Counted from the first letter of the stretch, positions 27,984 through 36,933 are shown. The stretch: DNA of 58,152 bases from CAYXRK01 sp964467615 (GCA_964467615.1 CAYXRK010000008.1:1-58152), one strand, 5' to 3'. Numbers and translations: made by a program. Notes: generated by a model from the sequence alone, not told the origin.

Positions 27984-28015
27984 GGACCTCGCGGCCGCGA
28001 GGTCCTTTCGTTTTG
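27984..28015 (+). terminator. Palindromic terminator
   Basis: A 22-base perfect palindrome (27984-28005, arms GGACCTCGCGG/CCGCGAGGTCC) followed by TTTCGTTTTG. It ends the kinase-DUF1573 unit. The T-tract is interrupted, so strength is uncertain. Confidence 0.7.
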
Positions 28016-28030
28016 TCCAGGGGAAATACC

Positions 28031-28408
28031 GTGGCGTTGTTCAGTCGAGGAAAGAGCGGCGGGGACTCCATACCCGAGACCTCGCTGACCACTCCAAAGC
28101 ATGTGTACTGCAGGATCTGCGGCGCCATGCGCGTATTCACCAAGTGCTGGCAGCGCGTCCTCGAGCCGCGGGTCTGTGGCTGTTGCGGTCTGACCTTTGA
28201 CGACCCAATCGCCTTGTACCAACAGAACTTTCCTGCATGTCCGCGCTGCGAAGAGTTTCTCGAGCAACCAACTTTTGAATACGGAATATGCGATGGCTGT
28301 GGGTCGAAGTTCGAACTAGTTGAGGGGACCCCGCCGAACCTTCTGCCCAACCGGGGACAGCGCGAAGAAATGAAACGCCGCGCCCAGCCGAGGGGCGCAA
28401 AGCCTTGA
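28031..28408 (+). CDS. Small zinc-ribbon protein, unknown function
   Basis: 125 aa from GTG 28031, chosen for AGGGGA seven bases upstream. Four CxxC knuckles (CRIC, CGCC, CPRC, CDGC) suggest two zinc ribbons in a small cytoplasmic protein with a basic tail. No family is recognised. Its stop overlaps the TTG start of the UDP-sugar pyrophosphorylase gene (TTGA), so the two are translationally coupled, hinting at a regulatory or structural link. Confidence 0.72.
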   Translation: MALFSRGKSGGDSIPETSLTTPKHVYCRICGAMRVFTKCWQRVLEPRVCGCCGLTFDDPIALYQQNFPACPRCEEFLEQPTFEYGICDGCGSKFELVEGTPPNLLPNRGQREEMKRRAQPRGAKP

Positions 28409-29826
28409 GTTCGGGGTTCGAGGCGGCCCGCGATCTCCTTCACGCGCGCGGGCAGGGCCACTTGCTCCGATACTGGGACCGGCTCCACGACGATGAACGC
28501 GGCGCGCTGGTGCGTCAACTCGACGATTTCGATCTGGACACGGTCGCGCGGCTTACGCGGCAGTGGATACTGAATAAACCCGCGCCGGAAGTCTTCGAAC
28601 AAATCGATCCGGTACCCGTCCTTCCCATTGCGAACATGAACGACCCCAGCGCGCGGGAGGCTTGGGACGCGGGTGAAGAAGCGTTGCGCGCCGGTCGGGT
28701 CGGGCTCGTATTGGTGGCGGGAGGCCAGGGCACTCGCCTCGGTTTCGACGGCCCCAAAGGCGCCTATCCGATCGGACCAATCACGGGCCGCACGCTCTTC
28801 GAGTATCACTCCGACAAGATCCACGCGCTGCAACGGCGATACGGCGTCACGCTTCCCTGGTACATCATGGTCGGCGACACGAACGCTGATGCCACGCGCT
28901 CCTTCTTCGAGGACCAAGGCCACTTTGGTTTAGATCGCGCGAACGTATTTTTCTTCCAACAGCGGATGATGCCCTGCGTCGGGGACGACGGCAATCTTCT
29001 GTTGGACGCACCCGGGCATATCGCCTGCAATCCGAATGGACATGGCGGCAGCATACCCGCCATGGTCGAAAACGGAATCACGAAAGACGCGCGCGAGCGC
29101 GGCATCGATACGTTCAGCTACTTCCAGGTGGACAACTGGGCCGCGAAGTTGGCCGACCCGTTCTTCATAGGCTACCACGTGCTGCGCGAGGGCCAGGTGT
29201 CCTCGAAGATTTGCCGGAAGACTTCGCCGCGCGAGCCCGTGGGCGTGCACTGCGTGTGCGACGGCATGTATCAGGTCATCGAATACACGGAACTCGACTT
29301 ATATCCGCAACTCTTGCACTCCGGCCCGGACGGATCCTTGGTCCACTTCGCGGCAAACACAGCTATCCATGTGATCGACGGCGCGTTTATCGAGGACACC
29401 TACGCGCGCTTTGAGGGGTTCCCATGGCATTGCTCGCACAAGAAAGTGGCCTTTCTCGACGAATCCGGAAATCTCGTCGAACCATCGTCGCCGAACGCGT
29501 ACAAGTTCGAGACCTTCGTCTTCGACGCGTTGCGCTTCACGACCTCGCCTCCAACGGTCCTCGAGATCGAACGGCTCGGCGAATACACCCCGATAAAACA
29601 GATTTCAGGTGACAACAGCGTCGAGTCCGCGCGTCGCGACATGAACGAACTCTGGGGCGGATGGCTCGAACGGGCAGGCGCGAACGTACCTAGAGACGCA
29701 TCGGGAAGAGTAGCGATCGATATCGAGATTTGTCCAAGGTTCGCGCTGACCGAAGAGGACTTCGGGGCACGAAGCGTGCATTCCGATCTGAGAACGTCGC
29801 TAGCTATCGGGTTTGATTTGAGCTGA
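28405..29826 (+). CDS. UDP-N-acetylhexosamine pyrophosphorylase-like (UDPGP family)
   Basis: 473 aa, from a TTG start that overlaps the preceding stop. This is the eukaryotic-style UAP/UDPGP family, unlike bacterial GlmU/GalU: nucleotide loop VAGGQGTRLGFDGPKG, a QVDNWAAKLADP strand, the substrate segment SPREPVGVHCVCDGMYQVIEYTEL, and HCSHKKV with a Lys. It would make UDP-GlcNAc/GalNAc or UDP-glucose from UTP and sugar-1-phosphate. It ends convergently with an orphan HicB-like gene, overlapping 23 bases. Confidence 0.88.
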   Translation: MSSGFEAARDLLHARGQGHLLRYWDRLHDDERGALVRQLDDFDLDTVARLTRQWILNKPAPEVFEQIDPVPVLPIANMNDPSAREAWDAGEEALRAGRVGLVLVAGGQGTRLGFDGPKGAYPIGPITGRTLFEYHSDKIHALQRRYGVTLPWYIMVGDTNADATRSFFEDQGHFGLDRANVFFFQQRMMPCVGDDGNLLLDAPGHIACNPNGHGGSIPAMVENGITKDARERGIDTFSYFQVDNWAAKLADPFFIGYHVLREGQVSSKICRKTSPREPVGVHCVCDGMYQVIEYTELDLYPQLLHSGPDGSLVHFAANTAIHVIDGAFIEDTYARFEGFPWHCSHKKVAFLDESGNLVEPSSPNAYKFETFVFDALRFTTSPPTVLEIERLGEYTPIKQISGDNSVESARRDMNELWGGWLERAGANVPRDASGRVAIDIEICPRFALTEEDFGARSVHSDLRTSLAIGFDLS

Positions 29827-30016
29827 CCTGCTCGGGAATGGATTCGCCGTTGGCGAGACGATCTTCGACGTAAAGACGTATCGCATCTTTGATCAATTCT
29901 CTGGCCGCTTCCTCGGTGTCTCCTTCAGTGAAACAACCTTGCAATGCTGGACAGAGCGCAAGATAACGCCCATCCTCGTCGCGCTCGATTGTCACGGCAA
30001 ATCCGTGGATGTTCAT
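29804..30016 (-). CDS. Orphan HicB-like protein
   Basis: 70 aa of the HicB fold: FAVTIERDEDGRYLALCPALQGCFTEGDTEEAARELIKDAI, then a short variable tail. AAGGAT lies about six bases before its ATG, 12 bases after the dus stop, so it is read with dus. No HicA is next to it: downstream on this strand lies only the antisense of the pyrophosphorylase gene. It may be a solitary antitoxin or a HicB-derived regulator. Confidence 0.82.
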   Translation of the reverse strand: MNIHGFAVTIERDEDGRYLALCPALQGCFTEGDTEEAARELIKDAIRLYVEDRLANGESIPEQVSSNQTR

Positions 30017-30028
30017 TCGCGGATCCTT

Positions 30029-31012
30029 TTACGCACCGACTGCGCAGAATTCGTCCATGTACGCGCGCAGGAGCGTTTCGATAGAGGCCACATCAGTATA
30101 GTGCATCAGTTGCACGCGTACTCGCGCAGAGTCGCGCATGCCTTTGAGGTAATTCGAATAGAATTTCCGAAACGTCGTAACGCCGCGAGGTTCACCGCGG
30201 TAGGCCGCGCTATCTTTCAGATGTCGGACGCACAATTCGATGCGCTCTTCCTCGGAAGGCTCCGGGGCCGACAGCCCCGTTTCGAGAAAGTATTTCATCT
30301 TCCCGAAAATCCACGGTGATTCGATCGCGCCCCTGCCGATCATCGCGCCATCGCATCCCAATCGGAAAACTTCCGCCGCGTCCTCGGGCGTGAGAATGTC
30401 TCCATTTGCGATGAGCGGCAAGTCAGGCGCTGCCTCTTTGATGCGCGGAAGCCACGACCAATCGGCCGCCCCGGTATACCCCTGGCAGCGCGTGCGGCAA
30501 TGCACCGTCAAGGCCTGAACGCCATTTGCCGCGAGCATGCGCGCCACGTCGAGAATCACCACTGATTCGGCGTCCCAGCCGAGCCGGGTCTTCACTGTCA
30601 CCGGCAGCGACGTGCCCTTCATCACCGACTGCACGACGAACTCGAACTTATTGATGTCGCGCAACAGCCCCGCGCCGTCGCCCCGCATGGCGATCTTCTT
30701 CACCCAGCACCCGCAATTGATGTCGATAAAATCCGGCCCGATGGACGTCGCGATTTCCGCGGCACCGGTCAACGAGTCGCCGTTGCTCCCGTACAACTGA
30801 ATGCCGACGGGGCGCTCGTCGTCCGCTATCCGAATCTTTTCCAACGTGCGCCGTACTTTGCGGACAACAGCCTCGCAATTCGTGAACTCGGTATAAACCA
30901 AGTCCGCGCCCCGCTCCTTGCAAATCCGGCGGAACGGAATGTCGGACACGTCCTCCATCGGCGCAAGCGCCAACGGCCGATCTAGAATTATGTTGCCGAT
31001 TCGAAAAGCCAT
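30029..31012 (-). CDS. tRNA-dihydrouridine synthase
   Basis: 327 aa, TIM-barrel flavoenzyme of the Dus family. FMN-site segments: LALAPMEDVSDIPFR, TEF, VGIQLYGSN, TVKTRLGWD, HCRTRCQGYTGAADW and ANGDILTPEDA. It reduces uridines in the tRNA D-loop. The catalytic-Cys loop reads INCGCWVKK where DusB-type enzymes usually have NMGCPxxK; a Cys is kept, but the Pro is replaced. The three-base-level subfamily (DusA/B/C) is not certain; length and start resemble DusB. It heads a unit with the orphan HicB-like gene. Confidence 0.92.
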   Translation of the reverse strand: MAFRIGNIILDRPLALAPMEDVSDIPFRRICKERGADLVYTEFTNCEAVVRKVRRTLEKIRIADDERPVGIQLYGSNGDSLTGAAEIATSIGPDFIDINCGCWVKKIAMRGDGAGLLRDINKFEFVVQSVMKGTSLPVTVKTRLGWDAESVVILDVARMLAANGVQALTVHCRTRCQGYTGAADWSWLPRIKEAAPDLPLIANGDILTPEDAAEVFRLGCDGAMIGRGAIESPWIFGKMKYFLETGLSAPEPSEEERIELCVRHLKDSAAYRGEPRGVTTFRKFYSNYLKGMRDSARVRVQLMHYTDVASIETLLRAYMDEFCAVGA

Positions 31013-31064
31013 GTTCGTGGGATGATTTCGCCGCGCCGCGCGGCGTCACTGCGGTTGGCCCGCA

Positions 31065-32939
31065 TTACACCGGTTGATAAATCTCGGCCCCTTCGCGCAA
31101 AAACTTCTCCGACATCCCCGCCATGCCCTGCTGTTGCGCGGCGCGCTCATCGAGGCCCTGTTGCGCGGCGTAATCCCGGACTTGTTGCGTGATCTCCATC
31201 GAGCAAAACTTGGGGCCGCACATGCTGCAAAAGTGCGCGGACTTCGCGCCGTCGGCCGGCAACGTCTCGTCGTGAAATTCCCGCGCGCGTTCTGGATCCA
31301 ACGACAAATTGAACTGGTCTTCCCAGCGAAACTCGAAGCGTGCCTTGCTCAAGGCGTTGTCGCGCACCTGCGCCCCCGGATGGCCCTTGGCCAGGTCCGC
31401 CGCGTGCGCCGCGATCTTGTACGTGATTACGCCGTCCCGAACGTCGTTCTTGTCCGGAAGCCCGAGGTGTTCCTTCGGCGTCACGTAGCAGAGCATCGCC
31501 GTACCGTACCAGCCGATCATCGCGGCGCCGATGGCCGACGTAATGTGATCGTACCCAGGCGCGATGTCCGTCGTCAGCGGACCGAGCGTATAGAACGGCG
31601 CTTCGCCGCACCACTCGAGCTGTTTCTCCATGTTCTCCTTGATCATGTGCATCGGAACATGGCCGGGGCCTTCGTTCATCACTTGAACGTCGTGCTCCCA
31701 AGCGCGGCGCGTCAGTTCGCCTTGCGTCTTCAACTCGCCAAACTGGGCGGCGTCGTTCGCGTCCTGCAAACAGCCGGGGCGCAGTCCATCGCCAATCGAA
31801 AACGCCACGTCGTAGGCGGCGCATATCTCGCAAATGTCGTCCCAATGCGTATACAGAAAATTCTCGTCGTGGTGGGCCAGGCACCACTTCGCCATGATGG
31901 AACCGCCCCGGCTCACGATGCCGGTAACGCGGCTCGCCGTGAGCGGAATATATCGCAGCAGGACTCCAGCGTGGATCGTGAAGTAGTCGACGCCTTGCTC
32001 AGCTTGCTCGATCAACGTATCGCGGAACAGATCCCATGTAAGTTCCTCGGGACGGCCGTCCACCTTTTCGAGCGCCTGATAGATCGGCACAGTCCCGATA
32101 GGCACGGGTGAATTGCGGATAATCCACTCGCGCGTCTCGTGAATGTTTTTCCCCGTGGACAAGTCCATCACCGTGTCCGCGCCCCAGCGGATCGCCCAGA
32201 CCATCTTCTCGACTTCTTCTTCGATGGAACTGGTCACGGCCGAATTACCGATATTCGCGTTGATTTTGACCAGGAAATTCCGCCCAATAATCATCGGCTC
32301 GGTTTCCGGGTGATTGATGTTCGCCGGAATAATCGCGCGGCCTCGCGCCACTTCGTCGCGCACAAATTCCGGCGTGATCGCTGCAGGCGTGTTCGCGCCC
32401 CAGTTCTCGCCAGGGTGTTGCCGCTTGAGTTCCTCCGCCACCGCCTCGGCCCGCTGGTTCTCGCGGATGGCGATGTATTCCATCTCCGGCGTGATGATGC
32501 CCTTGCGCGCGTAGTGAAGTTGGGTCACGCACCGCCCCGCCTTGGCCCTCAACGGATTGCGCAACCGTACAAATCGGACCGGCGCAAGCGCAGGATCCGA
32601 TTCACGTTGCCGTCCATAAAAGGACGAAATGCGCGTGAGTTCATCAATGTCGCCTCGTTCCCGAACCCATTCGAGCCGCAACGCCGCCAAGCCCGCATGT
32701 ACGTCGATCTCAACATTCGGATCGGTATACGAGCCCGAGGTGTCGTACACGGTCAGTGCCGGGTTCGGCTCGCGTACGTTGCCGCTGCGCGTTGCGGACT
32801 GCGAAATCTCACGCATTGCCACGCGGATGTCAGGCCGCGATCCGCCGACGAACAACTTGCGCGACGCGGGGAACGGCGTCCGGCTAATAATGGAATCCTG
32901 GCCTTCCGAAAACGTGTGTTTGCCTGGTGCGATGGCCAT
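31065..32939 (-). CDS. thiC: Phosphomethylpyrimidine synthase ThiC
   Basis: 624 aa from ATG 32939, with GGAG about seven bases upstream. Conserved landmarks: KINANIGNSAV, ADTVMDLSTGKNIHETREWI, EGVDYFTIHAGV, SRGGSIMAKWCL, MNEGPGHVP, and the C-terminal radical-SAM cluster CSMCGPKFCSM (CxxCx4C). It converts AIR to HMP-phosphate for thiamine. No TPP riboswitch is recognisable in the roughly 100 bases upstream, unlike many thiC genes. It lies 52 bases upstream of dus on the same strand. Confidence 0.98.
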   Translation of the reverse strand: MAIAPGKHTFSEGQDSIISRTPFPASRKLFVGGSRPDIRVAMREISQSATRSGNVREPNPALTVYDTSGSYTDPNVEIDVHAGLAALRLEWVRERGDIDELTRISSFYGRQRESDPALAPVRFVRLRNPLRAKAGRCVTQLHYARKGIITPEMEYIAIRENQRAEAVAEELKRQHPGENWGANTPAAITPEFVRDEVARGRAIIPANINHPETEPMIIGRNFLVKINANIGNSAVTSSIEEEVEKMVWAIRWGADTVMDLSTGKNIHETREWIIRNSPVPIGTVPIYQALEKVDGRPEELTWDLFRDTLIEQAEQGVDYFTIHAGVLLRYIPLTASRVTGIVSRGGSIMAKWCLAHHDENFLYTHWDDICEICAAYDVAFSIGDGLRPGCLQDANDAAQFGELKTQGELTRRAWEHDVQVMNEGPGHVPMHMIKENMEKQLEWCGEAPFYTLGPLTTDIAPGYDHITSAIGAAMIGWYGTAMLCYVTPKEHLGLPDKNDVRDGVITYKIAAHAADLAKGHPGAQVRDNALSKARFEFRWEDQFNLSLDPERAREFHDETLPADGAKSAHFCSMCGPKFCSMEITQQVRDYAAQQGLDERAAQQQGMAGMSEKFLREGAEIYQPV

Positions 32940-33038
32940 GAAAGACTCCTTCAGGACCGCGCTGGCTGCGCCGTCCCGGTTCCGCAAATCTTAACAAAAG
33001 CGCGAGGTGGGACACACGCGCACGCGTTTTCCCCACCG

Positions 33039-34427
33039 CTACTCGGACCTGCGGCCTACCGCGATGATCTCGTCGAACCCTTTTCGCATGCACTCCATGA
33101 ACAGCTCCGGCTCTTCCACGGCGGCGCGATCCGTGTTGAAGCCGATGTGAACGGTCTTGTTGTAGCTGAACAACGTCACGTTCGTCGCCGCGCCCGCCAG
33201 CGGCCCGAATGGATACGTCTCCTCAATCCGCGCGCCCGCTATGTATAGCGGAACAGGCGGGCCTGGCACATTGCTCGTGACAAAATCGAGCGCTTTCAAC
33301 ATCGACCCGGCGACCGTCGTCGCAAGCCGCGGGCCCAGACCGCCGATGACGGCCTGGACTTCGTCGATAAGCGGCAGGGCCGGCTCGGCGCGCTGCTCTT
33401 GCACGAGTTCGTGCAGCGTCAGCATCCGGTCGACCGGGTCCTCGATCGAGATGGGCACGAGAAAACGAGCGGGTACGAACTGGTTGCTCGAGCTGTTGCT
33501 CGACTCACCCTCTCGTATGTTAATGGGCATGTTCATGCGAAGGTCGTCCACCGGCATGCCGAAGTGTTCGTGGTACAACCGCAACCCACCCGTGACGCCG
33601 CCCACGAACGCGTCGTTGAGCGTTCCTTGGACGACCTTCGCGGCCTTCTTGAGATCGTCCAGCGGGTACTTGAGCACATCGAGCCGCGCGTTGAGCGAAC
33701 GTTCGTTCATCAGCGGACTCAAGGGTTCCGTCGCAGGCTTCAACAAGCGACCGATGGAGGCAGCCGTCGCCGACCACTTCGACGACGTTTCGAACGGATG
33801 CGCGACAAACTGACCCACGTTTTGTCCATACGCACGCATCCATCGCACGGCGCGGGTTGCAGCGGAATTCGCCCGGAACAAAAGCGCGTCCTGCAAATGG
33901 AGGAGATCGGAGCGAGAGGCGCCCTGGTACAACGCGGCGTCTTCATCGTGCTCGGCGTTTCGCTTCGGCTCGCGCTCGAAATCAACGAGGCTAAGCATCA
34001 TTCGGACCATACCCATGCCGTCGGAAATGGCGTGGTGTACCTTCATAATCAGGGCCGATCGGTCCTTCTCGACGCCGTCGACGAGGTGATACTCCCAGAG
34101 CGGGCGGTCCCTATCGAAGGCCTGCACCGCGATCGGCGCCGCGTGGTCCAACAGTTCGCGCAACGATCCGTCACCGCAAAGCCGTTCGCGGCGCACGTGA
34201 TACGACATGTCGAAATTGGGGTCGGATTCCCAACGAGGCGGCGCAATACCGTAGCGGTCTGCCGCGGCGCGTTGTCGCAAGCGAGGGACCACTTCCACAG
34301 CGCGCCCAACGGCCGTCACGAATAGATCGAGATCGGGCACGCGATCAAGCACCCAAATTGCGGTCACGGTCGACCGAAGCAGCGGATCCCTCTCGATATG
34401 CCACATGAGCGCGTCGCCACTGCTCAT
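33039..34427 (-). CDS. Wax ester synthase / diacylglycerol acyltransferase (WS/DGAT)
   Basis: 462 aa from ATG 34427, whose next residues (SSGDALMWHIE) fit the usual WS/DGAT opening; a TTG at 34460 would add 11 residues. The catalytic HHxxxDG motif is HHAISDG at 131-137, within a PLWEYHLVDG...ALIMKVHHAISDGMGM context, and the C-terminal domain (VPGPPVPLYIAGARI, PFGPLAGAATNVTLFSYN) is typical. It esterifies acyl-CoA with fatty alcohol or diacylglycerol, giving storage lipid. It is divergent from the class II aldolase gene. Confidence 0.93.
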   Translation of the reverse strand: MSSGDALMWHIERDPLLRSTVTAIWVLDRVPDLDLFVTAVGRAVEVVPRLRQRAAADRYGIAPPRWESDPNFDMSYHVRRERLCGDGSLRELLDHAAPIAVQAFDRDRPLWEYHLVDGVEKDRSALIMKVHHAISDGMGMVRMMLSLVDFEREPKRNAEHDEDAALYQGASRSDLLHLQDALLFRANSAATRAVRWMRAYGQNVGQFVAHPFETSSKWSATAASIGRLLKPATEPLSPLMNERSLNARLDVLKYPLDDLKKAAKVVQGTLNDAFVGGVTGGLRLYHEHFGMPVDDLRMNMPINIREGESSNSSSNQFVPARFLVPISIEDPVDRMLTLHELVQEQRAEPALPLIDEVQAVIGGLGPRLATTVAGSMLKALDFVTSNVPGPPVPLYIAGARIEETYPFGPLAGAATNVTLFSYNKTVHIGFNTDRAAVEEPELFMECMRKGFDEIIAVGRRSE

Positions 34428-34530
34428 CCATTCTTCGTAGTGCAATGCTTCGGTAATCAATGTCCGCGCCCCGCAATTTCCTCCACATAGTATAACCCAC
34501 GCCGTTTCGGGTTTGCGGCGCGCGAGGGCG

Positions 34531-35328
34531 ATGCGTCACCATTGCGCCGTTCTGTGCGAGGACACGCGCTTGGCCGACCTGATTCTCAGCGATCTTATTA
34601 GTCTTTCCCACTATCTCGGCGATCCCTCGCGCGACTACGCGATGCTCGGTGAAGGAAACACCTCGGCCCGAATCGACAGCGATTCGTTTTGGGTCAAGGC
34701 CTCCGGTACCACCCTGGCCGACATCTCCGAGTCGGGGTTCGTAAAGGTACGGCGCTCAACGGTGATGGGTATCTTGGACGATGAACGCGCCGGGGACGCG
34801 GAAGTCGATCGCGTGTTGCGCGACTGCCGCATCGACACCAATGAGACGCGCCGGCCCTCGGTCGAGACCATGCTACACGCGATCTTACTCGGCTATCCGG
34901 AGATAACGTTCGTCGGCCACACCCACCCCGTGTACACAAACGGCCTGCTCAGCTCCGCCGTCGCCGAGGAAGCGATGTCTGGCCGGATCTTTCCCGATCA
35001 GATCGTGTCGATGGGTCACAAGTCCGTCTGGGTGCCTTATGTGGATCCTGGGTTGGTGTTGGCCCGAGAAGTTCGATCGCGCGTCGAGCGTTACATCGAA
35101 GAAGAAGGTGTCTTGCCGAAGTGCATCGTGATGCAAAACCACGGCTTCATCGCCATGGGAGATTCCCCAAAGGCCATCACGAGTTGCACGGACATGGCGG
35201 AGAAATCTTCTCGTATTCTCGTCCATGCGTACTCCGCCGGCGGCCCTCGCTTTATGAGTGCCCGCGACGTCGAACGAATTTTTACGCGGCCCGACGAGCA
35301 CTATCGGCACAAGAACATCGCATCGTAG
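34531..35328 (+). CDS. Class II aldolase/adducin family protein
   Basis: 265 aa from ATG 34531 (TTG 34513 is an alternative). Metal-site residues are visible: GEGNTSARI, SGTTLADIS, GHTHPVYTNG (His pair) and MQNHGFIAMGDS (third His). The family covers fuculose-, rhamnulose- and ribulose-phosphate aldolases/epimerases and decarboxylases. A fourth ligand and the exact substrate cannot be fixed. It is divergent from the WS/DGAT gene; the next gene downstream is an exported unknown. Confidence 0.87.
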   Translation: MRHHCAVLCEDTRLADLILSDLISLSHYLGDPSRDYAMLGEGNTSARIDSDSFWVKASGTTLADISESGFVKVRRSTVMGILDDERAGDAEVDRVLRDCRIDTNETRRPSVETMLHAILLGYPEITFVGHTHPVYTNGLLSSAVAEEAMSGRIFPDQIVSMGHKSVWVPYVDPGLVLAREVRSRVERYIEEEGVLPKCIVMQNHGFIAMGDSPKAITSCTDMAEKSSRILVHAYSAGGPRFMSARDVERIFTRPDEHYRHKNIAS

Positions 35329-35411
35329 CCAAGTTGACTAGGCCGGGGCGGGTAATCGCCGTATCCTGTGATAAAATCTCTCCTATGATTGCCGATTCGG
35401 CGGGGCATTGC

Positions 35412-36146
35412 ATGCGAAAGTGCGTTCTAGTTGCGGCGGCCATCTTCCTGGCAATCGCGTCGCGGGGTCACGCCCAGGGATTGCTCGGCGACGTATTGAC
35501 CGGAAAGCTCGTCAACCCCGAAGTCGGGCAGTGGGCATGGTATGAGCTCACCGACGCGAAGGGGAAGCATGCCTACTACTTGCGGCAAGCCGTAGTCGGC
35601 GAGGAAAAAGTCGGCCGGAAGAGCGCGCATTGGGTCGAGATTGAGCTCGTGCCCGAGATTGGCCTCCCCTCCATTTACAAACTCTTGCTCAGCGGCCCCG
35701 CCAGCGACGTAAAAAATATTCACCGCGTCATTCTGAAGCAAGGAAGCGAAAACGCCACGGAGCTTCCGGTTGACGAGGCACTCGCGGCTGGATCGACGGG
35801 AAAACAGGACCGTGAAGTAGTCGGGAACGAGACCCTCGAAATTCAGACCGGTGACATCGAAGCGGAACACGTGAGACTCAGCGGCGAAGGTCCCGCTGTC
35901 GAGATGTGGTTGAACGACACCGTCAGGCCGATGGGCGTCGTGAAACTCGCCACGGAAAACGGACAACTCATACTTCGGGAATTCGGTACCGGAGGCGAAA
36001 ACGGCGCAAGCCGGCTGGACGCCTCCGCCACCCCGGCCAAACGTTCGACTACGGTTAAAGTCGAAGAAGGCGCTGTTGTGGATCGGGCCCAGGCGAAGGC
36101 ACGCGGGAATTTTAAGGGGCGCGTCGACAGGGACAACAATCCATGA
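35412..36146 (+). CDS. Exported protein of unknown function
   Basis: 244 aa from ATG 35412, with a GGGG stretch seven bases upstream and a signal peptide (MRKCVLVAAAIFLAIASRGHAQ); ATG 35385 is possible. The mature part is beta-rich with GQWAWYELTDAKGKHAYYLRQ and SAHWVEIELVPEIG, like a lipoprotein-carrier or outer-membrane-associated beta-barrel half, but no family is claimed. The tail is basic and Ala/Lys-rich. Its stop overlaps the start of a lipoprotein gene (ATGA), so the two probably act together. Confidence 0.7.
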   Translation: MRKCVLVAAAIFLAIASRGHAQGLLGDVLTGKLVNPEVGQWAWYELTDAKGKHAYYLRQAVVGEEKVGRKSAHWVEIELVPEIGLPSIYKLLLSGPASDVKNIHRVILKQGSENATELPVDEALAAGSTGKQDREVVGNETLEIQTGDIEAEHVRLSGEGPAVEMWLNDTVRPMGVVKLATENGQLILREFGTGGENGASRLDASATPAKRSTTVKVEEGAVVDRAQAKARGNFKGRVDRDNNP

Positions 36147-36889
36147 AAGTTCGTTTAGCGTGTGCCCTACTCGCAGTGGCGGTATCCCTCGCGGCCTGCA
36201 AATCCACGCCCGATAAATCTGAACCCGAAAAGGCTGAGAAACCTACTTCGCTTTTCTTCGAACCCGCGACGTTTCAGTCTCCCGTCCATCACCTGGAAGG
36301 CGAGTATCCAGACCTAATCTCGCCCGAGTCCTTTGCCGTGTTGGTCGCCCCGGCCGTGGCCAACGCAAAACGGGCCGAAGAGGAAGAATCGGGCGCGACT
36401 ATCGACCCGTTCTTATCCAACGCCGCGAGCTATGTGACCGAACATTACTTCGTCTTCGAATGCCACCTCGTCTCAATGTTCCGCGACACGAGCATCGCCT
36501 ACGACACCGTCGGCCTGCGGGGTATCGAAGCCTATATCGAGGCGTCCGACGGACAACGTATCCCGCCCATTCAGCGGATACTTGGGCCTTCCGCCGGCGA
36601 AGAACAGGTCGAGGCGTTGCGGAAATTTTCTCGCACAAACATTCTGGTCTTCCCGAAGACGGATACCGTGCTCGGACGGCCGACTCTCGCCGCTGGCCAA
36701 ACCGAACTGCGATTGGTTCTCGAAGGTGCGAGTTCGTCGTTCTACTTCGCGTGGCCCGCCGCTCCGGCTGCTACCGGATCAGGCGAAGATGGCAAATTAC
36801 CGACGGCCAAAGAAGCGGCCAAAATGATCAAGACGGGATTCTCGGAGATATTCTCGAAGTTGCGCGTCCTTGCGGACAACTTTAACTAG
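36143..36889 (+). CDS. Lipoprotein of unknown function
   Basis: 248 aa with a lipobox (VSLAAC, Cys near residue 19), followed by a charged linker and a soluble alpha/beta domain with no recognised family. It has VAPAVANAKRAEEEE, HYFVFECHLVSMFRD and a C-terminal helix. Overlaps the upstream exported gene by four bases and is followed 10 bases later by a terminator. The pair looks like a small envelope module of unknown role. Confidence 0.72.
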   Translation: MKVRLACALLAVAVSLAACKSTPDKSEPEKAEKPTSLFFEPATFQSPVHHLEGEYPDLISPESFAVLVAPAVANAKRAEEEESGATIDPFLSNAASYVTEHYFVFECHLVSMFRDTSIAYDTVGLRGIEAYIEASDGQRIPPIQRILGPSAGEEQVEALRKFSRTNILVFPKTDTVLGRPTLAAGQTELRLVLEGASSSFYFAWPAAPAATGSGEDGKLPTAKEAAKMIKTGFSEIFSKLRVLADNFN

Positions 36890-36899
36890 GTCACGTGCC

Positions 36900-36933
36900 C
36901 CGAATCGCCCGTCGAGACGAGGCGATTCGGTTT
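36900..36933 (+). terminator. Probable Rho-independent terminator
   Basis: CCGAATCGCC (36900-36909) pairs with GGCGATTCGG (36921-36930) across an 11-base loop, then TTTA. It follows the lipoprotein gene. Confidence 0.65.
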
